A program made the translations under genes and the position numbers. A stretch of 64,000 nucleotides of DNA. It comes from Hanstruepera neustonica. Its GTDB lineage: Bacteria; Bacteroidota; Bacteroidia; Flavobacteriales; Flavobacteriaceae. Below, in pieces: positions 1 to 8,681 of the stretch. How positions within the stretch are numbered: the first letter of the stretch is position 1; each line of letters opens with the position of its first letter. The notes below the pieces were generated by a model. It made no database searches. It was not told where the DNA came from and was given only the letters and a program-made list of their open reading frames with translations. Where the stretch lies: positions 62,001 through 126,000 of the forward strand of contig NZ_POWF01000004.1 in the NCBI RefSeq assembly GCF_002895005.1, in the 5' to 3' direction.

Positions 1-724
1 CCAAATTGTTCAATTCCCTAGTTTGTTGCAAGGTAGTTTCAGGTTCTATATAAACAATACTGCCCGTTTTGCTACCTCCCATAATAGCACCTTTAACTTT
101 ACGTCTATACATGGCTTTGACAGCCAAAACGCGTTTGTTGTCAACAACCGTCTCACGAATATCATCCAGATATTCCAAATTGTGATAAGTGTTTAATGCT
201 GTCGCAAAGCTTTGGTTTATTTTACCTTTAAGTTTATTTATTTGTTGCCTCAAATCAGCTAATAAGGGCGATGCATTATCTTTTAAATCACCAAATCGGT
301 CAATGATGCTATCTATTTGTTCAATAATAGCTTTTGTGAGTTCAATATTTGAATAAAAACCATAAAGGCTTGGATAATATTCCTGAAACTTTTTCAGAAA
401 GATGAGAATGTCATTAGTTGTGATAGATATAGAGGCTATCTTTTTTAAGGCATGTGTTTCTAAAAATGAATTCTCAATACCTAAAAGCTTCAGTTCATTG
501 GTAATCGGCTCAAAACCATGATTAGGTATGCGATTTTCGTTGTAAAATGAAGCTAGGTATTCGTTGGTTAAATTCAGAGCCAGTTTGGTTTCCTCAATAT
601 TTTTTAAGGGCGTTATTTGCTGTGCTTTTTCATTTCCCAATGCCGTAACACAGTATTCGCTTACCTGTTCTAAAACGGTTGTAAATTCTAAATCTTGAAG
701 TGTTTTATTGTGAATATTTACCAT
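1..724 (-). CDS. mutS2: MutS2-family DNA mismatch/recombination ATPase, N-terminal part (runs off window)
   Basis: Only the first 241 codons are inside the window; the ATPase and any C-terminal Smr domain lie beyond base 1. The visible part is helical (MutS core/lever region) and ends in a segment with GGSKTGSIVYIEPET near residues 216-230, which resembles the conserved xSGxTxFIEP region of MutS2 proteins. MutS2 is generally linked to suppression of recombination or to ribosome rescue rather than classical mismatch repair. I chose ATG at 724 because a TAnnTTTG promoter element lies about 45 bases upstream. The gene is divergent from the hydrolase at 856. Family assignment is good; the exact subfamily cannot be tested without the rest. 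Confidence 0.8.
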   Translation of the reverse strand, partial: MVNIHNKTLQDLEFTTVLEQVSEYCVTALGNEKAQQITPLKNIEETKLALNLTNEYLASFYNENRIPNHGFEPITNELKLLGIENSFLETHALKKIASISITTNDILIFLKKFQEYYPSLYGFYSNIELTKAIIEQIDSIIDRFGDLKDNASPLLADLRQQINKLKGKINQSFATALNTYHNLEYLDDIRETVVDNKRVLAVKAMYRRKVKGAIMGGSKTGSIVYIEPETTLQQTRELNNL

Positions 725-766
725 AGCAATCCATTTCCAATGCGCAAAAGCATTTTAAATGTGATA

Positions 767-774
767 CAAATTTA
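767..774 (-). promoter_or_regulatory. Candidate -7 element for mutS2
   Basis: Read on the minus strand this is TAAATTTG, a full match to the Bacteroidetes -7 consensus TAnnTTTG. It sits 42 bases upstream of the ATG at 724. I did not find a clear -33 TTG at the right distance. Confidence 0.45.
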
Positions 775-807
775 AGGATTAGTTTAATAGAATTACTAAA
801 GTATTAA

Positions 808-834
808 TTGGAAACTTTTTATTGTGTAGATTTG
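808..834 (+). promoter_or_regulatory. Candidate promoter (TTG, 16 bases, TAGATTTG) for the hydrolase gene
   Basis: TTG at 808-810 and TAGATTTG at 827-834 are 16 bases apart, one base short of the usual 17-23 spacing. A start about 7 bases downstream would leave a leader of roughly 15 bases before the ATG at 856. Confidence 0.5.
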
Positions 835-855
835 GAGTGAGTGTAAAATCATACT

Positions 856-1824
856 ATGATCAAAAACTGTATTATCGGTGCCTTACTTATGTTATTTTTT
901 GTGAGCTGCCAGACAGAATATTCAAAATTCAAAAAAAAACCAAAATACATCACAAAACCGAATATCGAGCATCAAGCTTATTTTGAAGCTTATGATAAAA
1001 CGCTCGCGATATGGGATGTACCATTTGAAGAGTTGTACATAACAACAAGTTTTGGCACGGCCCATATAGTAGTTAGTGGACCTGATGATGGTTTTCCTGT
1101 GGTGTTGTTACATGGTATGAATGCAAGCTCAACCATGTGGTATCCCAATATGAAGGCATTAGCAGATTCCTATCGAGTTTTTGCAATTGATTTTATTCTA
1201 GAGCCAGGTAAATCATTCATTACGAAAGAAATGGAATCTACTGATGATATTGCCTTGTGGTATCATGAAGTTATATCCAAATTGCAATTGGAGAAATATC
1301 ATATAATTGGTGCTTCACGTGGAGGTTGGCTTGCCGTTAATACAGCATTGCACAATCAAGAAGGAATAAAGAGCATGGTATTATTAAGTCCTGCTCAAAC
1401 GTTTATTTGGGTTAGACCCAGTACAAATCTATTAAAGAACATAGTTTATGCGTTTTCTTCGAAAGAGAAGCAGATGGAAGAAACCTTGGAGACCATGTCT
1501 CGTTACCCTCATAATATCAATAAAACATATTTGGATCAGTATAAAATAGCTGTCGAAAAGGATTCTATTAATAAGTTTACTATTGACATGATGCCTTATA
1601 CAGCTAACGAATTAAAAAGTTTAAAGATGCCAGTTTATGTATTAATTGGCGATGACGATATGATAAATAATGACAAGACAGTTAGAATGGCAAAAGACAT
1701 TTTGCCATACGGTAGAGGAGAGACCATCAGTAATGCTGGTCATTTTCTCTCTGTAGACCAAGCAAACATAGTTAACGAAAAAGTTCTTCAGTTTTTAAAT
1801 GAAATCGATGAATTAGATAACTGA
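856..1824 (+). CDS. Alpha/beta hydrolase, predicted lipoprotein
   Basis: The 322-residue product begins with a lipoprotein signal peptide whose lipobox is FVSC, with Cys18 as the expected lipidated residue. It is therefore probably anchored to a membrane outside the cytoplasm. The hydrolase fold shows an oxyanion-region HGMN near residues 86-89 and the nucleophile elbow G-A-S-R-G with Ser154. A candidate acid lies in the GDDD stretch near 272-275, and the base is in the NAGH motif near residue 296. The substrate is unknown; esterase or lipase-like hydrolysis is an inference. Its stop codon abuts the stop codon of the convergent TerC gene. Confidence 0.9.
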   Translation: MIKNCIIGALLMLFFVSCQTEYSKFKKKPKYITKPNIEHQAYFEAYDKTLAIWDVPFEELYITTSFGTAHIVVSGPDDGFPVVLLHGMNASSTMWYPNMKALADSYRVFAIDFILEPGKSFITKEMESTDDIALWYHEVISKLQLEKYHIIGASRGGWLAVNTALHNQEGIKSMVLLSPAQTFIWVRPSTNLLKNIVYAFSSKEKQMEETLETMSRYPHNINKTYLDQYKIAVEKDSINKFTIDMMPYTANELKSLKMPVYVLIGDDDMINNDKTVRMAKDILPYGRGETISNAGHFLSVDQANIVNEKVLQFLNEIDELDN

Positions 1825-2613
1825 TTACTTTTTCTTCTTTATTGCCTTATAATTTAAAAACTCTACAAAGAGGGAGAATGCGATTGCAAAGTACAAGTAT
1901 CCTTTTGGAATAGCACCAACTGTTTTCCCAAAAAATGATGTGTGCGATAAATGCGCTGCTTCAGTAATTAGCATAAATCCAATGAGAATCAAGAAAGCTA
2001 ATCCCAAAATTTGAATACTAGGATGGGTGTCAATAAACTTTCGTATCGGGTTTGCAAATCCAATCATCACTGCAATTGAAATAATAACGGCAATAATCAT
2101 TAACACCAAATTGTAATTGTGATTTTCATGAAGGCCATTGGTCATACCAACAGCTGTTAATATGGAATCAATTGAAAAAATAAAGTCAATGATCAGTATT
2201 TGAGTGATGGCTTGGGAAAGCGACTTGATTTTAGCCCCTTTAATCTTGTCTTCATCATGTTCAGGAGTTTCAACCTTCTCACGAATTTCTGAAGTACTTT
2301 TATAGATCAGAAATAACCCACCGGCAAATAATATTATGGCCTGCCAACTAATGCCAATATGAAGCCAAGATGTATCAATGGTGTAAAAAGGCTCTTTAAG
2401 ACCAATAAGAAAAGACACAAAAAACAATAATATAATTCTTTGAAGCATGGCTAATAAGAGACCAATATTAGTGGCTTTTGAGCGCTGATTTTCTGGAAGC
2501 TTGTTCGCAGCAATAGAAATAAAAACAATATTGTCAATGCCAAGAATAATTTCTAAAAACGTCAGGGTCAATAGCGCCATAATGGCATCACTGGTCAATA
2601 AAAAATCGAGCAT
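1825..2613 (-). CDS. TerC/YoaE-family integral membrane protein
   Basis: A 262-residue protein with about seven hydrophobic segments. It carries the two acidic membrane motifs of the family, LGIDNIVF near residues 24-31 and FSIDSILT near residues 145-152, which are thought to bind metal. TerC proteins are linked to tellurite resistance and, in other bacteria, to Mn2+ export or metalation of exported proteins. The 262-residue length is typical of the short form without CBS or CorC domains. It lies one base downstream of the small lipoprotein gene and is probably co-transcribed with it. The physiological ion here is not shown by the sequence. Confidence 0.9.
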   Translation of the reverse strand: MLDFLLTSDAIMALLTLTFLEIILGIDNIVFISIAANKLPENQRSKATNIGLLLAMLQRIILLFFVSFLIGLKEPFYTIDTSWLHIGISWQAIILFAGGLFLIYKSTSEIREKVETPEHDEDKIKGAKIKSLSQAITQILIIDFIFSIDSILTAVGMTNGLHENHNYNLVLMIIAVIISIAVMIGFANPIRKFIDTHPSIQILGLAFLILIGFMLITEAAHLSHTSFFGKTVGAIPKGYLYFAIAFSLFVEFLNYKAIKKKK

Positions 2614-2614
2614 A

Positions 2615-2986
2615 TTACTTTATTTTGAAAGCGGTACCTTTTTGTTTATGAGTGTCACCAACATAAGAATATTCGAATGTGTAGCTGGAGTCTGTTGTTG
2701 TCAATATTTTCAAATGAATGTCTTTTTTCTCAATACGATTTTTGGGATTAATGGTTTTGAAGATTACCTCACAATCATTTACCCATCTCACTTCAGACGA
2801 ATCTATAACATGATTATATTTTTCAATTTGCAGCTCTTCTGTTCTGGTGAAGGTTGAAGAGTATATAGAATCATTAATGGAAATTTCGCTTCTAAAAGTA
2901 CCCAATTTATAATCATTACAGTTTCTTTCAGTTTCGTAACAGCTAAAAAGGAGCATCGAAATTCCAAACAATAATAAACACCTCAT
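2615..2986 (-). CDS. Small conserved flavobacterial lipoprotein
   Basis: From the ATG at 2986 the product has 123 residues and opens with a short signal peptide ending in the lipobox LFSC. The rest is polar and beta-rich, with no enzyme motif I recognise. An ATG exists 39 bases upstream, but a TAnnTTTG element at 3002-3009 lies between the two, so the shorter form with the proper signal peptide is preferred. I recall relatives of this protein in flavobacterial genomes that carry the unlikely label 'DNA topoisomerase IV'; nothing here resembles a topoisomerase. It precedes terC by one base, suggesting an operon. Confidence 0.8.
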   Translation of the reverse strand: MRCLLLFGISMLLFSCYETERNCNDYKLGTFRSEISINDSIYSSTFTRTEELQIEKYNHVIDSSEVRWVNDCEVIFKTINPKNRIEKKDIHLKILTTTDSSYTFEYSYVGDTHKQKGTAFKIK

Positions 2987-3001
2987 AAAATGAATTTTGT
3001 A

Positions 3002-3009
3002 CAAAATTA
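3002..3009 (-). promoter_or_regulatory. Candidate -7 element for the lipoprotein-terC pair
   Basis: The minus strand reads TAATTTTG, a full TAnnTTTG match, 15 bases upstream of the ATG at 2986. It lies downstream of the alternative ATG at 3025 and so decides the start. Confidence 0.5.
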
Positions 3010-3066
3010 CAAACAATTCATCCAACTCATGACATTGAGCATATTAATTTGATATCAATTAAAAAA

Positions 3067-3438
3067 TCATTGATTGTGGAAGTTTTTAAAAGTGCCATCT
3101 TTAAAAAAAATGACAATACGCTCTATATCCTTGTCATTAGGGATTTGCGTTTCGAAGGCGTCGCGAGTTTTGGTTTCAGATGTGTTAGATTGATTTTCGA
3201 AACTAGCCGTTTGGTTTGGAAAAATTCCTTTGCCGTTTAACAGCCAATATAATTCCACTTCAGGGTAGGCCGAAAGCACCTTTAAAACAAAATCAAGACT
3301 GGGCTTATTTCTACCAGAAAGTATATGCGAGATACTCGATCGTTGAACGCCGATTTTTTCGGCAAAAGAAGATGCCGATTCTCCATAAAAATCTATTATT
3401 TTTTCAAGTCTTTCAGTGAATTCTTTGCTGTTTATCAT
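3067..3438 (-). CDS. XRE-family helix-turn-helix regulator
   Basis: A 123-residue cytoplasmic protein. Residues 5-70 form a Cro/CI-type DNA-binding domain; the recognition-helix region includes SSFAEKIGVQRSSISHILSG. The remaining 50 residues are polar and have no known sensor or peptidase domain, so this is a stand-alone regulator and not a LexA-like repressor. No phage or toxin gene is next to it. It is divergent from the M14 peptidase gene across 293 AT-rich bases, which could be its target region, but no operator was identified. Confidence 0.85.
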   Translation of the reverse strand: MINSKEFTERLEKIIDFYGESASSFAEKIGVQRSSISHILSGRNKPSLDFVLKVLSAYPEVELYWLLNGKGIFPNQTASFENQSNTSETKTRDAFETQIPNDKDIERIVIFFKDGTFKNFHNQ

Positions 3439-3469
3439 TGTAAACTAATATTATAGAATAGGGCTGTTA

Positions 3470-3477
3470 CAAATGTA
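3470..3477 (-). promoter_or_regulatory. Candidate -7 element for the XRE regulator
   Basis: The minus strand reads TACATTTG, a full TAnnTTTG match, 31 bases upstream of the ATG at 3438. The rest of the 3439-3731 gap is very AT-rich and holds no convincing gene. Confidence 0.45.
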
Positions 3478-3704
3478 AAAATTTATTCGATTAATATATG
3501 TTAAATACCTAATAATTAATTTAAATAGCTAATATTTTAGTTTAAATAATATGATATAAAATATTGATATTCAACATAATTTAATTGCAAATACAAAAAC
3601 CACTTGAAATATTAAATAAAATGAAGCTGCTGCAAAAAGAATTGTATACAATTATAAATCAAAGCCCATCATTTGTTGTTCACAAATGTAAATATCTAAA
3701 TGTT

Positions 3705-3712
3705 TAACTTTG
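3705..3712 (+). promoter_or_regulatory. Candidate -7 element for the M14 peptidase gene
   Basis: TAACTTTG matches TAnnTTTG and ends 19 bases before the ATG at 3732. The nearest upstream TTG is 26 bases away, longer than the usual spacing, so a -33 box is not claimed. Confidence 0.45.
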
Positions 3713-3731
3713 TAAAACGCAAATAGAAATC

Positions 3732-4886
3732 ATGTTACTGAAAACATTAAAAGAGTCTTTTATTTTACATCAGGAGAAAAGCTTATCGCATAGATATATT
3801 TGCTCTGATCATATCAATCCGTTAATTAATAAATTATCCAAAAAATTTACAATTGGTATTATTGGTGAATCCGTAAATGGTGAAGATATTTTTAGTATTC
3901 AATACGGATTTGGTAAGAATAAGATTCTTTTTTGGTCTCAAATGCATGGCAATGAGTCGACAACAACCAAAGCATTGTTTGATTTGTTAAATACTTTGCA
4001 AGCTGATAATGAAATTTCCAAATCCATTGAATCTACATGTCAAATAACAATTATTCCTATTCTAAATCCTGACGGAGCTCGCTCATATACCAGAGTCAAT
4101 GCAAACGCTGTTGATTTAAATAGGGATGCGCAGGATTTATCACAACCAGAATCTATCACTTTAAGGCGTTTGTATGATTCATTCAAGCCTGATTATTGCT
4201 TTAATTTACACGGACAAAGAACAATATTTGGGGTTGGTAAGACCAATAAACCAGCCACAGTGTCTTTTTTGTCACCTGCTGTAGATGAGAATCGAACCGT
4301 GACTTCAAATCGCTTGCGAGCTATGGAACTGATTACGGTATTGAACGACAATCTTCAGGTACAAATTCCAGGTCAAGTCGGTATTTACGATGATTCATTC
4401 AACGCAAACTGTGTTGGTGATACTTTTCAGAGTTTAGGCACGCCAACGATTCTTTTTGAAGCAGGTCACTATGCCGATGATTATGCTCGAGATAAGACCA
4501 GAGAGTTTATTTATCAGTCTCTTTTACTGTCGCTTGATTTTATTGGTAGGCAGCAAACTGTAGATAATGGTGAAGAAAAATACTTCGCCATTCCTGAAAA
4601 CGAAAAAAGCTTTTTTGATATCATTATCAGAAATGTTAAGTCAGTTGATGATACTGTTCAAGATATAGGAATCCAATTTCAGGAAACTTTAATCGATAAA
4701 ACGATAAATTTTATACCAAAAATTGAAAATTTAGGAAATTTGAGTAATTTCTATGCTCACCGTGAAGTTAATGCCAATAGTGGTGTGGTTTTGACACATA
4801 AAGGTGAACCGATTTATAAAGGTTTCGAAAACGATTTCGTATTGATAAATAATGAATTATTTTCATTAAAATTAAAAAAATCTTAA
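3732..4886 (+). CDS. M14-family zinc carboxypeptidase-like protein
   Basis: A 384-residue protein with the M14 zinc-site pattern HxxE (His72 and Glu75 in MHGNEST). It also has the substrate-binding stretch RVNANAVDLNRD near residues 124-135, a third candidate zinc ligand in FNLHGQ, and a glutamate in ILFEAGH near residue 243 in the position of the catalytic base. I see no signal peptide, which is unusual for a classical M14 peptidase and suggests a cytoplasmic peptidase or amidohydrolase. The last 120 residues do not resemble a known domain. The following Lrp/AsnC regulator could respond to its amino acid products; that is inference. Confidence 0.88.
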   Translation: MLLKTLKESFILHQEKSLSHRYICSDHINPLINKLSKKFTIGIIGESVNGEDIFSIQYGFGKNKILFWSQMHGNESTTTKALFDLLNTLQADNEISKSIESTCQITIIPILNPDGARSYTRVNANAVDLNRDAQDLSQPESITLRRLYDSFKPDYCFNLHGQRTIFGVGKTNKPATVSFLSPAVDENRTVTSNRLRAMELITVLNDNLQVQIPGQVGIYDDSFNANCVGDTFQSLGTPTILFEAGHYADDYARDKTREFIYQSLLLSLDFIGRQQTVDNGEEKYFAIPENEKSFFDIIIRNVKSVDDTVQDIGIQFQETLIDKTINFIPKIENLGNLSNFYAHREVNANSGVVLTHKGEPIYKGFENDFVLINNELFSLKLKKS

Positions 4887-4918
4887 AATTTGATATAGAA
4901 TATTCAGTGATAATGTAT

Positions 4919-4926
4919 TATTTTTG
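4919..4926 (+). promoter_or_regulatory. Candidate -7 element for the Lrp/AsnC gene
   Basis: TATTTTTG matches TAnnTTTG and ends 25 bases before the ATG at 4952, suggesting that the regulator has its own promoter. Confidence 0.4.
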
Positions 4927-4951
4927 ATTTTTATTTAAAATAATAGCAAAA

Positions 4952-5431
4952 ATGGGCAAATTCAAGTTAGACGATATAGATCATCAAATTTTAGATATGT
5001 TAATCGATAACACGCGTGTTCCATTCACCGACATTGCCAAAAAATTGGTAATATCCGCTGGTACGGTTCACGTGCGTGTCAAGAAAATGGAGGAAGCTGG
5101 CATCATTAAGGGATCTTCCTTGACCTTGGATTATAAGAAGCTAGGATATTCCTTTATAGCCTATGTTGGTGTATTTCTTCAAAAAACTTCCCAAACCAAG
5201 TTTGTTCTTGAGCGTATAAATGAAATACCGTTTGTAACTGTTGCTCATATTACGACCGGTAAGTTTAACGTATTTTGTAAAATTAGAGCACGAAATACGG
5301 AACACGCCAAAGAGGTTATCTTTATGATAGATGATATTGAAGGTGTTTACAGAACCGAAACCATGATTTCTCTAGAAGAGAGCATTAACGATAAAAAACG
5401 ATTAATGCACTCTATTTTCAACAACATGTAA
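4952..5431 (+). CDS. Lrp/AsnC-family transcriptional regulator
   Basis: A 159-residue protein. Residues 5-60 are the winged helix-turn-helix (DIDHQILDML, then ISAGTVHVRVKKMEEAGII). Residues 70-145 form the RAM/AsnC effector-binding domain with its typical beta-alpha pattern. Proteins of this family act as octamers or similar assemblies that bind amino acids and regulate amino acid metabolism. The gene lies 65 bases after the carboxypeptidase gene and 7 bases before the DinB-like gene, so the latter is probably in the same transcript. The effector cannot be told from the sequence. Confidence 0.92.
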   Translation: MGKFKLDDIDHQILDMLIDNTRVPFTDIAKKLVISAGTVHVRVKKMEEAGIIKGSSLTLDYKKLGYSFIAYVGVFLQKTSQTKFVLERINEIPFVTVAHITTGKFNVFCKIRARNTEHAKEVIFMIDDIEGVYRTETMISLEESINDKKRLMHSIFNNM

Positions 5432-5438
5432 TCTTAAA

Positions 5439-5960
5439 ATGACAGTTTCGGAATTATCGTTTCAAGAATACCATCCATATTACAAAAATTACATTGACCA
5501 AGTTGGAGATGTCAATTTGATTGAAGGGTTGGAGAGTAGTTTTATAAGAACCTTATCGTTTATTAAAGAAATTCCAAACGACAAGTTGACCTATCAATAT
5601 GCTGAAGGAAAATGGACAATCAAAGAAATAGTTCAGCACCTAATTGATTCGGAATTAATATTTAACTACCGCGCGTTACGATTTGCAAGAAACGATCAAG
5701 TTAGTCTTCCAGGATTTGATGAAAATGCCTATGTACCTGCTAGTTTGGCCAACAATAGAGGTCTAGATCAATTACTAAACCATTATGCTTCTGTGCGGCA
5801 ATCAACAGTAGCTTTATTCAGTAGTTTTGACAAAGACATGCTTTTAAGAATTGGACAGGCGAGCGAATCGAATATGTCAGTAAGGGCTTTAGGATTTGTG
5901 ATTATTGGGCATGAAATCCATCATTGCAAAATAATCAAGGAACGTTATTTAGATTTGTAA
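5439..5960 (+). CDS. DinB-fold metal-binding protein
   Basis: A 173-residue protein of the DinB/YfiT four-helix type. The expected three-histidine metal site is visible as His66 in EIVQHLIDSE and two histidines in IIGHEIHHCK near residues 155-161. Members are thiol-dependent S-transferases or metal-dependent hydrolases of unknown substrate; bacillithiol-linked roles are known in Firmicutes. It follows the Lrp/AsnC gene by 7 bases. The specific function is unknown. Confidence 0.88.
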   Translation: MTVSELSFQEYHPYYKNYIDQVGDVNLIEGLESSFIRTLSFIKEIPNDKLTYQYAEGKWTIKEIVQHLIDSELIFNYRALRFARNDQVSLPGFDENAYVPASLANNRGLDQLLNHYASVRQSTVALFSSFDKDMLLRIGQASESNMSVRALGFVIIGHEIHHCKIIKERYLDL

Positions 5961-5968
5961 AGACGTAT

Positions 5969-6262
5969 TTATTCTTCTTCGTCCTCAATACGCATGTCTT
6001 CATCTACTATAACATGCCCTAAATCGTTTATCTCCAAATCGTCTCCAATCTCAAAATTGGTCATGGTATAATGCAACTTACTGCTCACTTTAACTAAATA
6101 AATGCAGTCATGGGTCTTAACTTCAACGGCTTCAATGGTTTCGTTCTTATGATTGTCAAACGTGATGATATCATCATCATCATAACCGTCAGGGAATTTT
6201 TCTGTCAGTAGGTTTAAAATTTCTGGGGTAAGTTTTTTATAATCAACGATAACCCTTTTCAT
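5969..6262 (-). CDS. Conserved acidic protein of unknown function
   Basis: A 97-residue, strongly acidic protein with acidic runs near residues 27-31 (YDDDD) and at the C-terminus (EDEEE). It has no signal peptide, no membrane segment and no enzyme motif. The pattern suggests a small soluble alpha/beta protein. It lies 80 bases downstream of aroB on the same strand and could be read from the aroB transcript. I know proteins of this type only as hypothetical proteins in flavobacteria. Confidence 0.75.
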   Translation of the reverse strand: MKRVIVDYKKLTPEILNLLTEKFPDGYDDDDIITFDNHKNETIEAVEVKTHDCIYLVKVSSKLHYTMTNFEIGDDLEINDLGHVIVDEDMRIEDEEE

Positions 6263-6342
6263 TTCAATAATAATTGGCGATTAATAAATTTCAACAATCT
6301 GTTTTATAGCATTGTATTAAAGTTACAAATATTTTTTTAATG

Positions 6343-7410
6343 TTAGCTTAAGTAATAATCAAAGGCTTCCAATATCAAATCATTGTCTACCTGGCAGTTT
6401 ACCTTGGTTATGCCAATGTCTTCCAATAATACAAAGTTTATCTGCCCATGTTCATTTTTCTTATCAAATTTCAGTAGGTGGATTATAGGATCAAAATCAG
6501 TATTATTAAAAGAAACCTTACCGAATATATCGAGTATTACTTTTTTGATAGCATCACATTTATTTTTGTCGAAACCAAGTAATCTATGAGAAATATAAGT
6601 GGCCAAAACCATTCCTATAGCAACCGCTTCACCGTGTAATAAGCTGTTTTTGTTAGAGTTTTCCAAAAAATAGGCTTCAATAGCGTGCCCTAAAGTATGT
6701 CCATAGTTTAATGTTTTTCTTAAGTTGTTTTCATGAGGATCTTTTTCTACAATATCTTTTTTAATGATTACCGACTCACGAATTAAGTTGTCCATAACAT
6801 GTGAATCTTGAGATAAAACATTATCTAGCCTGTCCCAGTAGTCTTGGCTTTGTATCAATCCGTGTTTAAGCATTTCGGCTAGACCAGAACGCATTTGATT
6901 GTGGGGTAGAGTGGAAAGAAATTGAGTGTCTATTAAAACCATCTCTCCGGCATTGATAACACCAATTTGGTTTTTTAAGTGACCCAAATCGACACCTGTT
7001 TTACCGCCAACAGAAGCGTCAACCATAGCTAATAGAGATGTCGGTACGTTTATGTAATCAATCCCTCTTTTAAATGTAGATGCAATAAAGCCGCCAATAT
7101 CTGTTATAACACCACCACCTAGATTTATCATTAGACTTTTTCTGTCAGCCTCAAGATCGGATAAGGCATGCCATACACCCATGCACGTATCAATGTTCTT
7201 ATGGATTTCCCCAGATTCAATTTCAATAATTTCGATTTCAACAGTAGTGATTACTTCAGATAGAAATTTTGGAAGGCAAAAATTATGGGTGTTTTCGTCA
7301 ACTAAAACAAAAATTTTTGAGTAATTTTTATTGTCTAAATGCGCATTTAGCTTTTTATAACATTCTGAATTAAAGTGTATATAGTAATTATTGATTTTAA
7401 TAGAATCCAT
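6343..7410 (-). CDS. aroB: 3-dehydroquinate synthase
   Basis: A 355-residue protein that converts DAHP to 3-dehydroquinate, the second step of the shikimate pathway. NAD-binding glycines appear in GGGVITDIGG near residues 98-107. The metal-binding glutamate is in GLAEMLKHG, and two further ligands are in LNYGHTLGHAIE. Length is typical of bacterial AroB. It is divergent from the proline dehydrogenase gene across 93 bases. No other aromatic pathway gene is in the window, which is usual for flavobacteria. Confidence 0.96.
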   Translation of the reverse strand: MDSIKINNYYIHFNSECYKKLNAHLDNKNYSKIFVLVDENTHNFCLPKFLSEVITTVEIEIIEIESGEIHKNIDTCMGVWHALSDLEADRKSLMINLGGGVITDIGGFIASTFKRGIDYINVPTSLLAMVDASVGGKTGVDLGHLKNQIGVINAGEMVLIDTQFLSTLPHNQMRSGLAEMLKHGLIQSQDYWDRLDNVLSQDSHVMDNLIRESVIIKKDIVEKDPHENNLRKTLNYGHTLGHAIEAYFLENSNKNSLLHGEAVAIGMVLATYISHRLLGFDKNKCDAIKKVILDIFGKVSFNNTDFDPIIHLLKFDKKNEHGQINFVLLEDIGITKVNCQVDNDLILEAFDYYLS

Positions 7411-7479
7411 GGAAATTTATTGCAGTTTTTCAAGTGAAAAATATGGAGTTTTTTTATAAAAAAGTAGTTGAATGATAAT

Positions 7480-7487
7480 TATCTTTG
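7480..7487 (+). promoter_or_regulatory. Candidate -7 element for proline dehydrogenase
   Basis: TATCTTTG matches TAnnTTTG and ends 16 bases before the ATG at 7504. It shows that an in-frame TTG at 7468 lies upstream of the likely transcription start and is not used. Confidence 0.5.
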
Positions 7488-7503
7488 CATTATTTTCAAT
7501 TTC

Positions 7504-8679
7504 ATGGAAAACCACAAATTATTTGATAATACAGAAGTAGCTTTTCAGTTGAAGAGTGATACAGAGCTTGAGCGTGCTCATTTTTTATTTAAGATGATAT
7601 CAATTGAGCCTTTGGTAAAAATAGGGACAGCCGTTACTAATTTTGCTATCAAAGCTCATTTGCCAGTCGAGGGCTTAATTAGGTCCACTGTATTTGATCA
7701 TTTTTGTGGAGGCGTTAGTGAAGACGATTGTTTGGATATTATTGAGCGCATGTATGACAAAGGTGTGAGTTCTGTTTTGGATTTTTCAGTTGAAGGTAAA
7801 GAAACTGAAGACCATTTTGATGCTGCCATGGAAAAAACCCTAAAAATTATCCGATTTGCCGCCGAAAAGGATTCTATGCCTATTGCTGTTTTTAAACCAA
7901 CAGGATTTGGTAGGTTTTATTTATATCAAAAGAAAGGAGAGGGAAAATCATTTACTTCACAAGAACAAACTGAATGGGATCGTGTTGTGGCACGCTATGA
8001 TGCGGTTTGCAAACTAGCTAAGGAAAAAGATGTAGAAGTTTTGATTGATGCCGAAGAAAGCTGGATGCAAGATGCTGCAGATGATTTGGTAACTGATATG
8101 ATGCGTAAGTACAACACCGATGTAACCATAGTTTACAATACCTTGCAAATGTATAGACATGATAGAATGGAGTTTTTAAGAAAACAACATGAAATGGCTA
8201 TAAAAGAAGGGTTTACTTTGGGATATAAAATTGTCAGGGGTGCTTATATGGAAAAGGAAAATGACCGTGCATTGGACAAAGGTTATCCATCACCAATTTG
8301 TGAAAGCAAGCAAGCAACTGATATTAATTTTAATGAAGCTGCCAAATATATTTTAGATAATCTGTCTGAAATTTCACTTTTCGTGGGAACCCATAATGAG
8401 GAAAGTAGCTATATGGTAATGGATATCATGAAAGAGAAAGGTGTTGCAAACAATGATAACCGCGTTTGGTTTGGTCAATTATTTGGCATGAGTGACAACA
8501 TTAGTTTTAATTTGGCAAATTTAGGTTATAATGTTGCCAAATATGTTCCTTTTGGACCAGTTAAAGATGTTATGCCTTATTTAATTAGACGCGCTGAAGA
8601 AAATACATCCGTAGCAGGGCAAACCGGAAGAGAGCTTATGCTAATAAAAAGAGAGAAGGAGAGACGTAAATTAAAATAA
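7504..8679 (+). CDS. Proline dehydrogenase
   Basis: A 391-residue FAD-dependent enzyme that oxidises proline to 1-pyrroline-5-carboxylate. The TIM-barrel PRODH domain fills most of the protein. Diagnostic stretches are KIVRGAYMEKE in the middle and PYLIRRAEENTS near the C-terminus, the latter forming the proline-binding RR motif. It is a single-domain enzyme, unlike the fused PutA of proteobacteria, so the P5C dehydrogenase must be encoded elsewhere. I prefer ATG 7504 over the upstream TTG because of the promoter at 7480. It converges on wzc with two bases between the stop codons. Confidence 0.94.
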   Translation: MENHKLFDNTEVAFQLKSDTELERAHFLFKMISIEPLVKIGTAVTNFAIKAHLPVEGLIRSTVFDHFCGGVSEDDCLDIIERMYDKGVSSVLDFSVEGKETEDHFDAAMEKTLKIIRFAAEKDSMPIAVFKPTGFGRFYLYQKKGEGKSFTSQEQTEWDRVVARYDAVCKLAKEKDVEVLIDAEESWMQDAADDLVTDMMRKYNTDVTIVYNTLQMYRHDRMEFLRKQHEMAIKEGFTLGYKIVRGAYMEKENDRALDKGYPSPICESKQATDINFNEAAKYILDNLSEISLFVGTHNEESSYMVMDIMKEKGVANNDNRVWFGQLFGMSDNISFNLANLGYNVAKYVPFGPVKDVMPYLIRRAEENTSVAGQTGRELMLIKREKERRKLK

Positions 8680-8681
8680 CT

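Noticed and set aside
2615-2986. DNA topoisomerase IV label recalled for relatives of the small lipoprotein
   Set aside because: A 123-residue lipoprotein without any topoisomerase motif cannot be this enzyme.
3067-3438. XRE regulator as part of a prophage or toxin-antitoxin system
   Set aside because: No phage, integrase or toxin-like gene is adjacent, and the neighbours are housekeeping genes.
3621-3707. 28-codon plus-strand ORF upstream of the M14 peptidase gene
   Set aside because: Its stop lies inside the promoter element of the peptidase gene and it has no recognisable features; probably chance.
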